Origin: Anthracocystis setariae | Taxonomy: Eukaryota; Basidiomycota; Ustilaginomycetes; Ustilaginales; Ustilaginaceae | Assembly (NCBI GenBank): GCA_928724745.1 | Contig: CAKMXJ010000003.1 | Span: 1,054,001-1,118,000 of the forward strand | Length of the DNA stretch: 64,000 nt | Direction of reading: 5' to 3' | Shown here: positions 49,601 through 59,307 of the stretch, piece after piece | Position numbering within the stretch: position 1 is the first letter of the stretch | How the letters are laid out: every line of letters starts with the position of its first letter | Program-made: the position numbers and the translations under genes | Notes under the pieces: generated by a model | What the model saw: the letters and a program-made list of their open reading frames with translations, nothing else | Database searches by the model: none | Told to the model about the DNA's origin: nothing

Positions 49601-51755
49601 TGCCTATATCACCTACTTGGTCAACTATCCGCTGGCGATTAGCCGGGTCAAGCGCGAGATCTCAGTCAATCCGCGGTTCAAGGCCTTCGTTGAAGCTTGT
49701 CGCCGTCATCCAGCTGCACACAAGCATCCTCTCGAGAACTTCCTCTTCCGGCCACCGGCTCGTCTGCAGAGGTACCACCTTCACCTCGAGTCCATCCTCA
49801 AAAAGACGGAAGACGGCAATCACGATCGTGACAGCCTGCAGAATGCCATCGACATCATCAACGACCAGTGCAAAACCGCCCAGGCAGGTGTCGAATCGGC
49901 AGAGCTCAAGGTCAAGATCCGCGAGTATGCCTACAACCTATCCGCAAAGCGCAACAAGCATGCCATCGACATGGATCTGTTGAATCCGGAGCGTCAGCTC
50001 ATTCACCAAGGCAGGGTCCTTCGAAAACCCGATGCGTTCGACTTTGACTGGACGGAGCTGCTGGCAATTCTCTTTGACAATTACTTTATTGTTGCCAAGC
50101 AGAAACGCATTACCGAAGGGCAGGAAGATGACGGCTCTAACGTCGCTTCGTCTTCCACCTCGCTGGGCGCACAATATGTGCTGGCCAAGCGTCCCATACC
50201 GGTTGAGATGCTCGAGATCAGTGGTCTGACCGAGTCTTCCATCTCACGCTCGATCGGTCTCAGCAACTTCCACATCAGCAGAGAGCGAGAAGCCCGCGAC
50301 TTTTGGCCGTTTACGATCTCACACTTGGGCGGCAAGATCGAGCCTGTCACTCTGTACGCCCCGTCGAAGGCAGCGAGAGACCAGTGGAAATGCAAGCTCG
50401 ATGAAGCCATCGGCCTCCGTATGGCAGTTCAAGACAGCAACAAGGTTTTCGACCAGCAAGTCTTGAGCGATGACATTTTCGCCGCTCCTCCTTCCATGAG
50501 TCTGGAGCCGGACAGGCCCGTCAACGGTATAGACCCCAGCGTCTTCCACGGTCGTGTCACATGCGCTGTACCCTTCGTGACCGCTGACGGAAGGCGACTT
50601 GTGGCGGTGGGTTGCGCGGATGGCGTCTGGATCGGATTGCGAAACGATCCCAAATCGCTGCGCAAAGTGCTGCATCTCAAGTATGTCACACAATGCGCCG
50701 TTCTGGAGTCGTTCGGTATTTTTGTCGTGCTCGCCGACAAGGTCCTCATCTCGTACAGTTTGGAGGCATTGGTACCGACCACATCCAGCAGCGCTTCATC
50801 TCTTCGACCACCGCAAAAGCTGAGCGGGAATCGCGACGTGCTCTTCTTCAACGTGGGCGTACTCAAGGACCGCACATTGCTGATCTACATGAAGAAAAAG
50901 GCCAACGAAAGCGTCTTCCGCGCTCTCGAGCCCGTCATCAACGCCCCTCGCACCGGCGATGGCAAGTCTGGTTCCGGATTCTTTGGCAAGTTCGGTAAGG
51001 ACTCAAAGAACTCGGACTGGTTCCGCATCTACAAGACCTTCTTCATTCCATCTGAGGCGTACTCGATCCAGTTCCTCAAGTCGAAGCTCTGTATCATCTG
51101 CGCCAAGGGCTTCGAGATCATGAACCTCGACAGCCTTCTCCCTGGTACCATTCCAGACTTCGTGCATGCGAACAGGGAAGATCTGCGGGTACAGCAGTTG
51201 CAGAAGCGCGCGGAGACAGCCAAGCCCCTGGGACTGTGCAAGACCAGCGACGGTGACTTTTTGCTCTGCTACGACGCGTTCGCTTGCTACGTGGACCGGC
51301 TCGGCGAGCCAACCAGGCTGGACCAAATCATCGAATGGGAAGGCTTCCCCAAGCAGGTCGCCTTTTCGGGCAATTACGTTCTTGCCTTTGATCCACGCTT
51401 TGTTGAAGTGCGAGATGCGCTGACCGGAGGCTTGGTGCAAATCATGCGCGGAGGCGATATGCACTACGTGTCGGGCAACAGCACCGTCACATCTTCCTCG
51501 TCAGAGAGCGCGCAGCTGGCAGCACTCGATGCCGAGGCCAATCCGGTCATCTTTACCAAACGAGAAAGGGCATCGGGTAGGGTGCCGTTCGACTTCCAGA
51601 GAGTGATTGAGTTGAGCCCGACTGGCCCGCCGAACACCGGCCCTACTGCATCGCCATTCCACAGATCAGGTACGATCATGTCGAACGGGAGCAGTCTGAG
51701 CAGCCGAAGGCCGTCGGGACGACCCTCTGTGGCAGGGTCGAACGCTTGGATCTGA
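46668..51755 (+). CDS. ROM2: Rom2-like RhoGEF (DEP-DH-PH-CNH)
   Basis: Guanine-nucleotide exchange factor, probably for Rho1, feeding cell-wall integrity and polarity signalling at the plasma membrane. Single exon of 1,695 residues starting MSAQQQYDHYGRGYRQ. The first about 600 residues are disordered and rich in Ser, Gln, Pro and Tyr, including a QPQPQPQPHPHP repeat. Domains: DEP (about 628-725), DH (about 879-1080, RQNAILETIQKEEEFLADLELLD with HPLENFLFRPPARLQRYHLHLE), PH (about 1110-1255) and CNH/citron (about 1292-1600, VTCAVPFVTADGRRLVAVGCADGVWIGL). This order matches yeast Rom1/Rom2. A Cys-rich patch (CYSPLCGVGTRSSCYSPSC) just before the DH domain, about residues 804-822, is unusual. Confidence 0.93.
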   Translation: MSAQQQYDHYGRGYRQASQESTYQLMSQELDQSTDQYSSESRANYRPYDPRYPYGHSTSYQQDDRIASQPQPQPQPHPHPATSDPRHAYASQRTPSYESAATSTTDQYRRMQIRDPAPNSAVPQQAQQYAADSDYRQASSHSQPYPHQSNQSQLSNYYTQTASQSASVDRQPSRSASRYTSSGTAASARPNLSQQSTSYANSVVQQYGSNRYDATSRPVSSSASGIISLYTDDGATPQVDPGSSFGQASIDSYYRTGPTQAQHSAAEQPNPTRYPSQRVGRPLPATPAAKQPDRLPPPSRSPSTYSGSTHTTGGYVSGPVSPAYRDRNASEGDAQQGYFNARSPQPTPWSPPVTPSAQTSLVPSSSSSSYSAPSWSPTPSTHGTPTSPYGHRPLPPAANSADRSFSPPPRESSAASPLATFRSPSYSQGGARKWSPTQNRADPDQRSDASLGRMYRAASSATQASSVDSSNDPAAYDPNGVGQYATRLRTRSEASDLSLRPSRSARQPLPPIPGSSPSAKPSLPFGYGHSSKKASEQYSTADYSRTLQPSQDTMQERGSLGRSQSYGIRSTSDRTGASPLRDEKRELVQKYNHERFDSLAWEAVNEPKSRATQAYAKPIAQNDRPEAPEWSLLSTVALLLRANIPRGVQIKGSIDYPNSFTGKDVVSTLQELLLSNQVGSEHALVASSDAVSVRQVALSLAKSLKSQLFFHEVDWGEKELTDDVDEVYTFLEDSLADPSSQDDPDDWAAALNHNAAFDSSLRLSIGGANGGLGGSGGPQRKRTNPVMTDDDLPNGVFTPLTKCYSPLCGVGTRSSCYSPSCPNSTASPLRTGISNAAEGNAKLASLEAGLSADQAQKRAWAEIVPPELLKSIPQAEIARQNAILETIQKEEEFLADLELLDSLFVQGLQKPSDAGDPPPLPIGPERDDFIREVFGNHRELAAHIRALVERMHIRQREENPIVQTVGDLLLSAALDWGDAYITYLVNYPLAISRVKREISVNPRFKAFVEACRRHPAAHKHPLENFLFRPPARLQRYHLHLESILKKTEDGNHDRDSLQNAIDIINDQCKTAQAGVESAELKVKIREYAYNLSAKRNKHAIDMDLLNPERQLIHQGRVLRKPDAFDFDWTELLAILFDNYFIVAKQKRITEGQEDDGSNVASSSTSLGAQYVLAKRPIPVEMLEISGLTESSISRSIGLSNFHISREREARDFWPFTISHLGGKIEPVTLYAPSKAARDQWKCKLDEAIGLRMAVQDSNKVFDQQVLSDDIFAAPPSMSLEPDRPVNGIDPSVFHGRVTCAVPFVTADGRRLVAVGCADGVWIGLRNDPKSLRKVLHLKYVTQCAVLESFGIFVVLADKVLISYSLEALVPTTSSSASSLRPPQKLSGNRDVLFFNVGVLKDRTLLIYMKKKANESVFRALEPVINAPRTGDGKSGSGFFGKFGKDSKNSDWFRIYKTFFIPSEAYSIQFLKSKLCIICAKGFEIMNLDSLLPGTIPDFVHANREDLRVQQLQKRAETAKPLGLCKTSDGDFLLCYDAFACYVDRLGEPTRLDQIIEWEGFPKQVAFSGNYVLAFDPRFVEVRDALTGGLVQIMRGGDMHYVSGNSTVTSSSSESAQLAALDAEANPVIFTKRERASGRVPFDFQRVIELSPTGPPNTGPTASPFHRSGTIMSNGSSLSSRRPSGRPSVAGSNAWI

Positions 51756-52393
51756 TGGAATGTCGACCTTGTACACAATCTTATGGTTTCACTGGACCCC
51801 TTTGTATCATCGATGGGTGCTTTCTCGAATACATTTGGAATTCCTTTCCGTACTGTAAATTGACTGAGCAATGAGTTGGCCAGGAAGAAGTTTGTGAAGC
51901 GCTCAAGACAACACCTCGGAAGTCTATGGTGAGTTGACAAGCCCTGGTGATGTTGCTCAGGACTGATTGTGCTGTGAGAGGCACGGGCGAGCATCCAGAG
52001 TTGAGGGAGGCAGCCTCCACACAAAAGGAGCAACACAACATGCACGCGCCGACGAGACCCTGAAATCACCTTGCTGAGCAGCGACACGGTTTGGACCCCT
52101 TTCGCTTCCTTCATCAGACACCATCGTCACATCGATTACCATACTTGCTCCCTTCACTACAAATCGCTTTGACTCCTCACCGGCGCCACCTGTGTCTGCG
52201 CTCATCAGGATCAAGCATTTCCGTCAACTGACAAGACGATCTCATGCGTCGGATGCAGCAATCCACAATGCTCCCATAGTCGACTCCGAGCTACAAATCA
52301 ACCCTTGGCTTGAGGTCTTTGAGTCCTCGCACTCCTTTCGAAACAGGCACAAGTGCTGCTACTCTGGCTTCCGCCAGTACACGAGCACTCACG
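51756..52393. other. intergenic region upstream of VPS15
   Basis: 638 bases between two plus-strand genes, with a TACTGTA motif at 51851..51857. An in-frame ATG at 52310 lies inside it, but the ATG at 52394 giving MGNTHS is preferred. No other gene seen. Confidence 0.5.
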
Positions 52394-55300
52394 ATGGGAA
52401 ACACGCACTCCAATGCCAACGCCAGGATGGCCGGCATCGGAAACCTCGTCGCGGAGGTCGGCAACGATATTCAGTACGACAAAGGTATCGGCAACTCGCG
52501 CTTCCTGCGCGCTGTTCGTGCGAGGCATAAGTTCGGCCCTATCGTTGTCAAAACCTTTGTCAAGCCTGACCCGTCGATGAGCCTCAAGAGTCTAGTCAAG
52601 CACATCCGAATCGAGCGCGAATCTCTGGCGGACGTACCCAACGTTCTTACCTATCAGAAAGTGGTCGAGACCGATCGTGCAGGCTACCTGATTCGACAAT
52701 GGCTCCATAGCAACCTGTACGACAGGATCAGCACAAGACCGTTCCTCAGTGCTGTGGAGAAGAGGTGGATCACATTTCAGTTGCTCAGTGCCATGCGCGA
52801 TGCCCACGAACGCGGCGTCGCTCACGGGGATCTCAAGTGTGAGAACATCCTGGTCACCACTTCACTGATGATCTACGTCACCGACTTTGCGTCCTCGTTC
52901 AAACCCACGTATCTACCTCTAGACGACCCGTCGGACTTCTCCTTCTTCTTCGACACATCCGGCAGGAGGACATGCTATCTTGCGCCAGAGCGCTTCTACC
53001 AAGCTGATTCCAACTACGCAGCAGGTCGCGCAGGTCCCACTCTGACGGAACAAGCTGCAAATCGCACGAGTGGAGTCCAAGCTGACTTGTTGGGCCTTGG
53101 CCGGCAGAGCGGCAAAGTCACACAAGCAATGGATGTGTTTTCACTGGGCTGCGTCATTGCCGAGCTCTGGCGCGAAGGAGCACCTACCTTCACCCTGAGT
53201 CAACTTTTCAAGTACCGTGAAGGCATGTTCGACATCGATGCGATGCTCTCCACCATTCCAGACGATGCAGTCCGAGAGCTAGTGCGGAGCATGATTGCGC
53301 TCGACCCTGCCGATCGCAAGACTTTCGAGCAATACTTGACCGACGGTCGCGGGACCGTATTTTCAGCTACCATTCCAGACTTTTTCCACGAGTACCTTGT
53401 GGAGCTACAAAGAACTTCGCCTTCCGTCCTGAACCAAGCTAGCAGCGCGAGCGGTCAAGCGTCCGTGGACAGCGCTGCGAGTGCATCCAATGCATCTGCT
53501 ACCGCATTGTCCGTCAGGTCGGAAGGGGGTGGCCGTTCAGTACAGAGAGCGGAGAGTGACGAGCGCATTGAAAAGCTGTACGAGGAGTGGGCAACGATCG
53601 TGCGGTTCTTCGACGATCCGGACAGCAGCAGCAGTGGTGCCAATCCAGCAGCTGGGATCTCGGCACGCTTCCACGACGTTCAAGGCCGCTTCGGGTTGCC
53701 GTCAAGCTTTCAGCAAACACAGGAAGGAGACGCAACAGGGAACGAAGGGTCATCCGGTGGCAGCGTGGAATCCGTCTTTCCGGTTCATCTTTGCATCCCC
53801 GGCATTCCGGCGCAGAAGGCATTGCTCGTCGGCGGCGGTGTAGATGCGGATGGCACCGCTCAGTTGGTCCTGTCGGTGATCCTGGCAAATCTTCGCAACT
53901 GCATCAGACCGTCTTCCAAGATCCATGCGCTCGAGATGCTGGTCCATCTCTCCACACGATGGCTCACAGATGAGACCAAGCTCGATCGTGTGTTGCCCTT
54001 CGTCATGTCGCTCTTCGAGGATCCGTCTTCGCAGGTCAGGACAGCAGCCATCAGGACATGCGTTCAGACGCTCATGCTAGTCAGGATCGTAACGCCCTCC
54101 AACACATCGATTTTTTCCGAGTACATTGTGCCCAACATCAAACAGCTTGGACTCGATCCCTCGACACCGGTGAGGTGTATGTTTGCAGCCTGCATCGTGC
54201 CCTTCGCCGAAGCGGCGGAGCGGTTCCTGCAGATGTCGCAAGCGATGCGCGCGGAAGGTCTCTTTGCAGTCGAACGAGATCTCAATGGAGGCTTTATCGA
54301 CGACCAGCCAAACGAGGCCAACTATGACGAGCAGCTCCGCACATTTCAAGCGCTGTTGCAAGAGATCCTTGTGACGCTGCTCACGGATCCATCCGCATCG
54401 GTCAAGCGCGCGCTGCTCTCCAGCATCGCGCCATTGTGTCGCTTCTTTGGCATGGCCAAGACAAACGATGTCATGCTCAGCCACATGATCACCTACCTGA
54501 ACGATCGCAACTGGCTGCTTCGCGAAGCGTTCTTCGACATCATCATCGATGTTGCAGAGATCTCGGGAAATCGCAGTCTCGAAGAGTACATCTTACCACT
54601 CATGACGCAGGCGCTGTCAGATTCCGAGGAGCACGTCGTCTGCCGCGTGATCCATGGACTTCGCATCATGACCGAAAGAAACCTCCTGGATCGCAGCAGG
54701 CTGTTGTCTTTGCTCGACGTTGTGCTGGGTTTCCTGTGTCACCCAAATCTGTGGCTCCGGCAGGCGTCAGCGGGGCTGATTAGCGCAGGTGCAGACAAGC
54801 TCGAGGACGTAGACGTCTGGGCAGTCCTCTACCCTTCGCTCCGACCGCTGCTACGCGCCGATGTTCAGGATTTCCGCAAGATCACGCTTTTAGACATGGC
54901 AAAGTCACCTCTAACTCGGCCCGTCTTCTCCGCTGCCCTCACGTGGGCATCACAGGCATCCAACTCGGCATTCTGGAAGGGATCTGTTGAAAAAGATCAA
55001 GCCGGTCTCAAGAACGGGCTTGTGACCGAAGGCGTCGGGTTGCTTCTGGGTAAGAGCGGAAGGGATCTGATCATCCCGGTGAGAGGGAGAAGCGAGGAAG
55101 ACGACCGCTTCCGAGACAAACTCAGAAGTATGGGGATGGAAGACGATGACGAGATCAAGCTTGTGGCTCTGCGGGGTATCATTCGCCGCCTATCGAGACA
55201 AGGGTCGAAGAATTCAGGACAGAGCGACTCGGATACCTCAGGTCAGGTCGCTGACAGCGGTTGTTCATATCCAAAGGCCATCATCGAACCGCAGTCGTTG

Positions 55301-57853
55301 GATGGAATCACGCCACAGACGATCTTCTTCAGCTCAAAAGTGGATAATCGTGCGACGCCGGCTGCTTCAGAAGGGGCGAGTACCTACACCGGTACATTCA
55401 GGTCCCAGGACGACGGCTCGTTCGCGGCTCAGGTAGCCAAGCGAAGGCTCTTAGGCAACCGCACTTCCAGTGAAGGCTCATTTGCTGGACCGATCGCAGA
55501 CATGCGACGCCGTATGACTGCGACTAGCACTGCAGATTCCACCTTCTCGACCCGCTTGTCTAGCCTTGCAGAAGAGCATGCACAGAGGCACCGCACGGGT
55601 ACACCCGTTTCTCCTGCGAGCCCGCTGGGTCCACAGGCGCAGACACGGCTCGGTGTGGGCAAGGCCACCGCGGCGGTTGCTTCAACTGCAGCGACAGCCA
55701 CAGGTACGATGACGGAGGCTTCAGCTCGAGCTCGCGCGTTGCACGCGGCGAACGCCCAAGCATCGCACAGAGCCACTCCAACTGGCTCGCGCACCTCGAC
55801 ACTACGAGGTCTCGACGGACCGGGCAAGCCTGGGGTCATCGGGACGCCCGAGATCGGATCTGAGGCTACCTTCACGAGCACATATGACGGCAATGATCCC
55901 TATATCCGAGCGCACCTCGAGGCCGTCTACCTGGACTCTTTCCGCGATCGACCAGAACTCGGACCCAAGATCCATGCTGGTGTTGCGCGGCGCAAGAATG
56001 GCCAGGCATGGAACCGTACTTCGAACTTGTCGCGTGCACCCACGAGCAGCACCAGCAAACGGAGACCGGAGGGCAGGCTGATCGCATACTTTACCGAACA
56101 CACGGCTGCAGTCACCTGTCTAGCGCTGTCGCCGGACCACGCATACTTTGTTTCAGGCTCGCGAGATGGGACGCTGAAAGTATGGGATACTGCGAGGCTG
56201 GAGAAGAACGTGACGTCGAAATCGCGCGCCACGTACTCTGCGCAGAAGGGGGCGATCACCGGTGTGATTGCGATCGAGGGTAGTCACTGTGTCGCGTCCA
56301 CCGCCACCGACGGCTCGCTGCATGTATGGAGGATCGACCTGATCCAATCGACCTCGTCCGTTCCGCGCTATGGTCGACCGAAGTTGGTGTCCAACTTTCA
56401 ACTTAGCACGCCCGACGAATACGCTACGTGCTTGGTTCAGTGCAGCACCGAGACGAGCTCGCATCTGATCCTGGGAACCACGCTGAGTCGGCTGACGATC
56501 TTGGATCTGCGCACGATGCAGGTGCTGCAGACGCTGCGCAATCCGATGGAGTACGGGCCGATGACGTGTTTGTGCGTGGATGCCAAGAAGACGTGGCTGG
56601 TGGTGGGGACGTTGGGTGGGGTGGTGTGCTTGTGGGATTTGCGGTTTGGGTTGAAGTTGCGCGCGTGGGAGGTGGGGGTGAGGGAGGTTGGCGTGATGTA
56701 TAGGGTGAATCGGATTGCGGTACATCCGTCGAAGGGGAGGGGGAGGTGGGTGTTGGTGGCGTTTGAGAAGGTTGGAAAGGGGGCGGTAGGGGTGCGGGAG
56801 CAGCCAGAGGTGATTTTGGAGACGTGGGATATTGATAGGGGAGTGCGGGTGGAGTCGTTCGAGATACAGAATGAGGTCGGGCAGGAGACGGATGTTCAGA
56901 GGACGACCAAGCTCAGATTGGTTGTGGATGGCGTTGATGCCAAGGTTGGCTCGCGGTTGAGCGACAGTGGTAGTGTGGGCGGCAAAGTGGGACCGAGTAT
57001 GAACAGTCGCCAAGATTCGAGTCTCACTGGTGCTGCGGCGGCGATCGAGCAGTTGCTGAAGCAACAGCAGCGTCAAGCGCAAGGCCAGAGTGAAGCTTTG
57101 GAGAGCGACACGGCGGTTGAGGATCCTTTCCGGAGTGTTCCTGCGAACGGTGCTGTTGAAACGCATGCCAGCGATCCGACGAACTCGTCCATAAGCAGCA
57201 GTGCGGTGAAAGCGCTGTTTGTAAGTCTCGAAGGCTACTCGTCGTCTTCGCTGTCCAGCAGCAAGGCTTACGACACCACCGTCGGCTCGGCTCAACAAAC
57301 AAGAGCGTCGGATGGCAGCGAAAGCGTGCATTCCGAGACAGCGGGTGGGTGGTTGGATGTAGGCAAACTCACGCGCGTTTCGACTACTGCAGGTGGGACG
57401 GGTGGACCGGGAGGATGGATGATCACGTCTGGTTGCGATGGACGCTTACGATTTTGGGACTTGGGTAGGGTGGAGAGGAGTGTGGTATTCTCTGTGGCAC
57501 CCAAACTGGTGACGCCGCGCGCTAGGGTCAGAGCGATGGTGTCGATGATGGATGCGACGACAAGTACATTCCGCACACTGGCCGGTGGTGGTGGTGGTGG
57601 TGGTGATCATCCCGTCAGAATCCTTCACAGCATCTCCTACACCACCACCACCACCACCACCACTACTGCTGCTGTTGATCAAGCTGACCTAGGCGTTAGG
57701 TTGAAATCCCCACTGCTGACCAACCAAACCGCACTGTTCGCTCGCACCAGTACAGCTCACAAGGACGCCGTCACCGACATCATCGTCATCGAATCCCCCT
57801 TCCGATGCATTGTAGCCGCCGATCGAAGCGGATGCATCCGTGTCTGGGAATAA
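52394..57853 (+). CDS. VPS15: Vps15-type regulatory kinase of class III PI 3-kinase
   Basis: Membrane-anchored pseudokinase-like subunit that activates Vps34 for endosomal sorting and autophagy. The ATG at 52394 gives 1,819 residues starting MGNTHSNANA, with Gly2 and Ser6 suiting N-myristoylation as known for Vps15. An upstream in-frame ATG at 52310 would bury this signal. The kinase domain has LVKHIRIERESL, HGDLKCENILV (about 144-154, Gly where most kinases have Arg) and DFAS in place of DFG, with no clear glycine loop, all usual in Vps15. HEAT repeats follow (about 490-880), then a low-complexity linker and a C-terminal WD40 propeller (about 1230-1819, SGSRDGTLKVWD). The gene exceeds yeast Vps15 (1,454) through linker inserts and Gly/Thr runs near the end. 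Confidence 0.95.
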   Translation: MGNTHSNANARMAGIGNLVAEVGNDIQYDKGIGNSRFLRAVRARHKFGPIVVKTFVKPDPSMSLKSLVKHIRIERESLADVPNVLTYQKVVETDRAGYLIRQWLHSNLYDRISTRPFLSAVEKRWITFQLLSAMRDAHERGVAHGDLKCENILVTTSLMIYVTDFASSFKPTYLPLDDPSDFSFFFDTSGRRTCYLAPERFYQADSNYAAGRAGPTLTEQAANRTSGVQADLLGLGRQSGKVTQAMDVFSLGCVIAELWREGAPTFTLSQLFKYREGMFDIDAMLSTIPDDAVRELVRSMIALDPADRKTFEQYLTDGRGTVFSATIPDFFHEYLVELQRTSPSVLNQASSASGQASVDSAASASNASATALSVRSEGGGRSVQRAESDERIEKLYEEWATIVRFFDDPDSSSSGANPAAGISARFHDVQGRFGLPSSFQQTQEGDATGNEGSSGGSVESVFPVHLCIPGIPAQKALLVGGGVDADGTAQLVLSVILANLRNCIRPSSKIHALEMLVHLSTRWLTDETKLDRVLPFVMSLFEDPSSQVRTAAIRTCVQTLMLVRIVTPSNTSIFSEYIVPNIKQLGLDPSTPVRCMFAACIVPFAEAAERFLQMSQAMRAEGLFAVERDLNGGFIDDQPNEANYDEQLRTFQALLQEILVTLLTDPSASVKRALLSSIAPLCRFFGMAKTNDVMLSHMITYLNDRNWLLREAFFDIIIDVAEISGNRSLEEYILPLMTQALSDSEEHVVCRVIHGLRIMTERNLLDRSRLLSLLDVVLGFLCHPNLWLRQASAGLISAGADKLEDVDVWAVLYPSLRPLLRADVQDFRKITLLDMAKSPLTRPVFSAALTWASQASNSAFWKGSVEKDQAGLKNGLVTEGVGLLLGKSGRDLIIPVRGRSEEDDRFRDKLRSMGMEDDDEIKLVALRGIIRRLSRQGSKNSGQSDSDTSGQVADSGCSYPKAIIEPQSLDGITPQTIFFSSKVDNRATPAASEGASTYTGTFRSQDDGSFAAQVAKRRLLGNRTSSEGSFAGPIADMRRRMTATSTADSTFSTRLSSLAEEHAQRHRTGTPVSPASPLGPQAQTRLGVGKATAAVASTAATATGTMTEASARARALHAANAQASHRATPTGSRTSTLRGLDGPGKPGVIGTPEIGSEATFTSTYDGNDPYIRAHLEAVYLDSFRDRPELGPKIHAGVARRKNGQAWNRTSNLSRAPTSSTSKRRPEGRLIAYFTEHTAAVTCLALSPDHAYFVSGSRDGTLKVWDTARLEKNVTSKSRATYSAQKGAITGVIAIEGSHCVASTATDGSLHVWRIDLIQSTSSVPRYGRPKLVSNFQLSTPDEYATCLVQCSTETSSHLILGTTLSRLTILDLRTMQVLQTLRNPMEYGPMTCLCVDAKKTWLVVGTLGGVVCLWDLRFGLKLRAWEVGVREVGVMYRVNRIAVHPSKGRGRWVLVAFEKVGKGAVGVREQPEVILETWDIDRGVRVESFEIQNEVGQETDVQRTTKLRLVVDGVDAKVGSRLSDSGSVGGKVGPSMNSRQDSSLTGAAAAIEQLLKQQQRQAQGQSEALESDTAVEDPFRSVPANGAVETHASDPTNSSISSSAVKALFVSLEGYSSSSLSSSKAYDTTVGSAQQTRASDGSESVHSETAGGWLDVGKLTRVSTTAGGTGGPGGWMITSGCDGRLRFWDLGRVERSVVFSVAPKLVTPRARVRAMVSMMDATTSTFRTLAGGGGGGGDHPVRILHSISYTTTTTTTTTAAVDQADLGVRLKSPLLTNQTALFARTSTAHKDAVTDIIVIESPFRCIVAADRSGCIRVWE

Positions 57854-57993
57854 CTTAACTCTCACCAGAACCATTTCAAGTTGATTTCGTTCCAATTCAC
57901 ACACACTTTGACAATGCTCAGTTGGTCAAGGGAAAACGCTGTTGGATTGCATATGAAAAGCACTGTACAAGCCAGGGGGGGGGATGGAGGGAT

Positions 57994-59307
57994 CTATACG
58001 CTGCCGAATACGGAGAACTTGCGAACGATGGAGGGACCGTGTTCTTCGTAATCCTGTTTGTTGTAGCAATACGAGTAAAAATCTGGCAGCGAACCGAGGA
58101 GCGAACCGCCGTACCAGACTGCATAACGCTGCATTTTGTGGCTGATGACGTTGACCTCCATGCCACTTGAGCGCATATGGCCTCCACTCGCCGACTCGCT
58201 CGCTGCGAGTCTGTGATCGACGATCGCACGCAAATCCTTTTTGAGCCTCTGACCGAAATGCTGGAACATGGTGGAACCTCCGGAAAGCACAATGTTCTTG
58301 TACAGACCTCGACGGACGTCGATGGGCGATTGCTGGATGACGCCATCGACGACTTCGGGCAGCGGGGTGAGGAAGTCGGACGAAGCGATTTCGGGGTTGA
58401 AAAAGATTTCGGGAGCGAGGAAACGTTCGTAGCCGACATCGACCGAGTACTTGCGACCGGTGACGGTGTGTTCGCCCTCGAAGCGCTCAAAGTACTTGTA
58501 CGGGTCTTCATCGTATCGTCGGAACTCGCGAACAATGTCCTGGCAGACGTACGAGTAGTCTTCCTTGATCTTTTCTGCAACGCGCCTCGAGTCCTCGGGA
58601 GGGATGTTGGCAGCTTCGCCACGTTCACGCAGCAGCTGCTGGACAAAGTAGGTGATATCCCTACCAGCGATCGGAATGTGCTTGATGGCCGAACCAATAA
58701 CGTAACCCTCGGCAACGGGGATGACGTGGGTGACGCCATCGCCCGAGTCGATGACGGTACCGGTGAGGGTACGATCGGTGACCTTGTTGCTGGTCCAACT
58801 TGCTGCCAACGCAAGAACGGCCTGGACGGCAATGTAGAGACCCTTGATGTTGAACGATTCAAACATGATTTCGGCAGTGTTTTCTCGGTTCTCGGGTGGG
58901 TTGAGAGGAGGCTCGGTGAGCATAAAGTAGTGGTCCTCAGGCTCGGCACGGAGGTACTTGAAGATGCACTGCTCCCAGAAACGCTCCATGTGGTCCCAGT
59001 TTTCGATGAGACCATGACGGATGGGTTGATCGACCTGGTAGGTTTTAGCGTTGGCGTAGGCCTCGTCGCCGATGAAAAAGTCGAGATCCTCGATGCCACG
59101 TTTGGAAGCGAGGGACGAGCTGGAAGAGAGTCCGCCTGGTTTGGAGGGAACGGAAGGACGAGATCCAGCACCGCCCGAGGAACCGGCGGCGGTGGTGCGG
59201 GTTGCGATGGCGGTTGGGAACACGAAAGAGGGGTCCGAATTGCCGGCGAAACCCATCTTGGTGTATCCGGTACCATTGTCGAGAACAATGACGTTGGAGC
59301 GCGACAT
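57994..59307 (-). CDS. ARP3: actin-related protein 3 (Arp2/3 complex)
   Basis: Subunit of the Arp2/3 complex that nucleates branched actin filaments at endocytic patches. Single exon, 437 residues. It begins [23 protein letters not shown] and shows the Arp3 signatures [68 protein letters not shown] and [16 protein letters not shown] Ser/Gly/Pro-rich insertion (about residues 39-66) sits in the loop after the first strands, a position where fungal Arp3 proteins vary. The C-terminus is [11 protein letters not shown]. It converges on VPS15 with 140 bases between stops. Confidence 0.97.
   Translation of the reverse strand: MSRSNVIVLDNGTGYTKMGFAGNSDPSFVFPTAIATRTTAAGSSGGAGSRPSVPSKPGGLSSSSSLASKRGIEDLDFFIGDEAYANAKTYQVDQPIRHGLIENWDHMERFWEQCIFKYLRAEPEDHYFMLTEPPLNPPENRENTAEIMFESFNIKGLYIAVQAVLALAASWTSNKVTDRTLTGTVIDSGDGVTHVIPVAEGYVIGSAIKHIPIAGRDITYFVQQLLRERGEAANIPPEDSRRVAEKIKEDYSYVCQDIVREFRRYDEDPYKYFERFEGEHTVTGRKYSVDVGYERFLAPEIFFNPEIASSDFLTPLPEVVDGVIQQSPIDVRRGLYKNIVLSGGSTMFQHFGQRLKKDLRAIVDHRLAASESASGGHMRSSGMEVNVISHKMQRYAVWYGGSLLGSLPDFYSYCYNKQDYEEHGPSIVRKFSVFGSV

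Noticed and set aside
56153..57331. 392-codon minus-strand open frame
   Set aside because: Antisense to the WD40 region of VPS15, with His/Pro/Arg-rich random composition.
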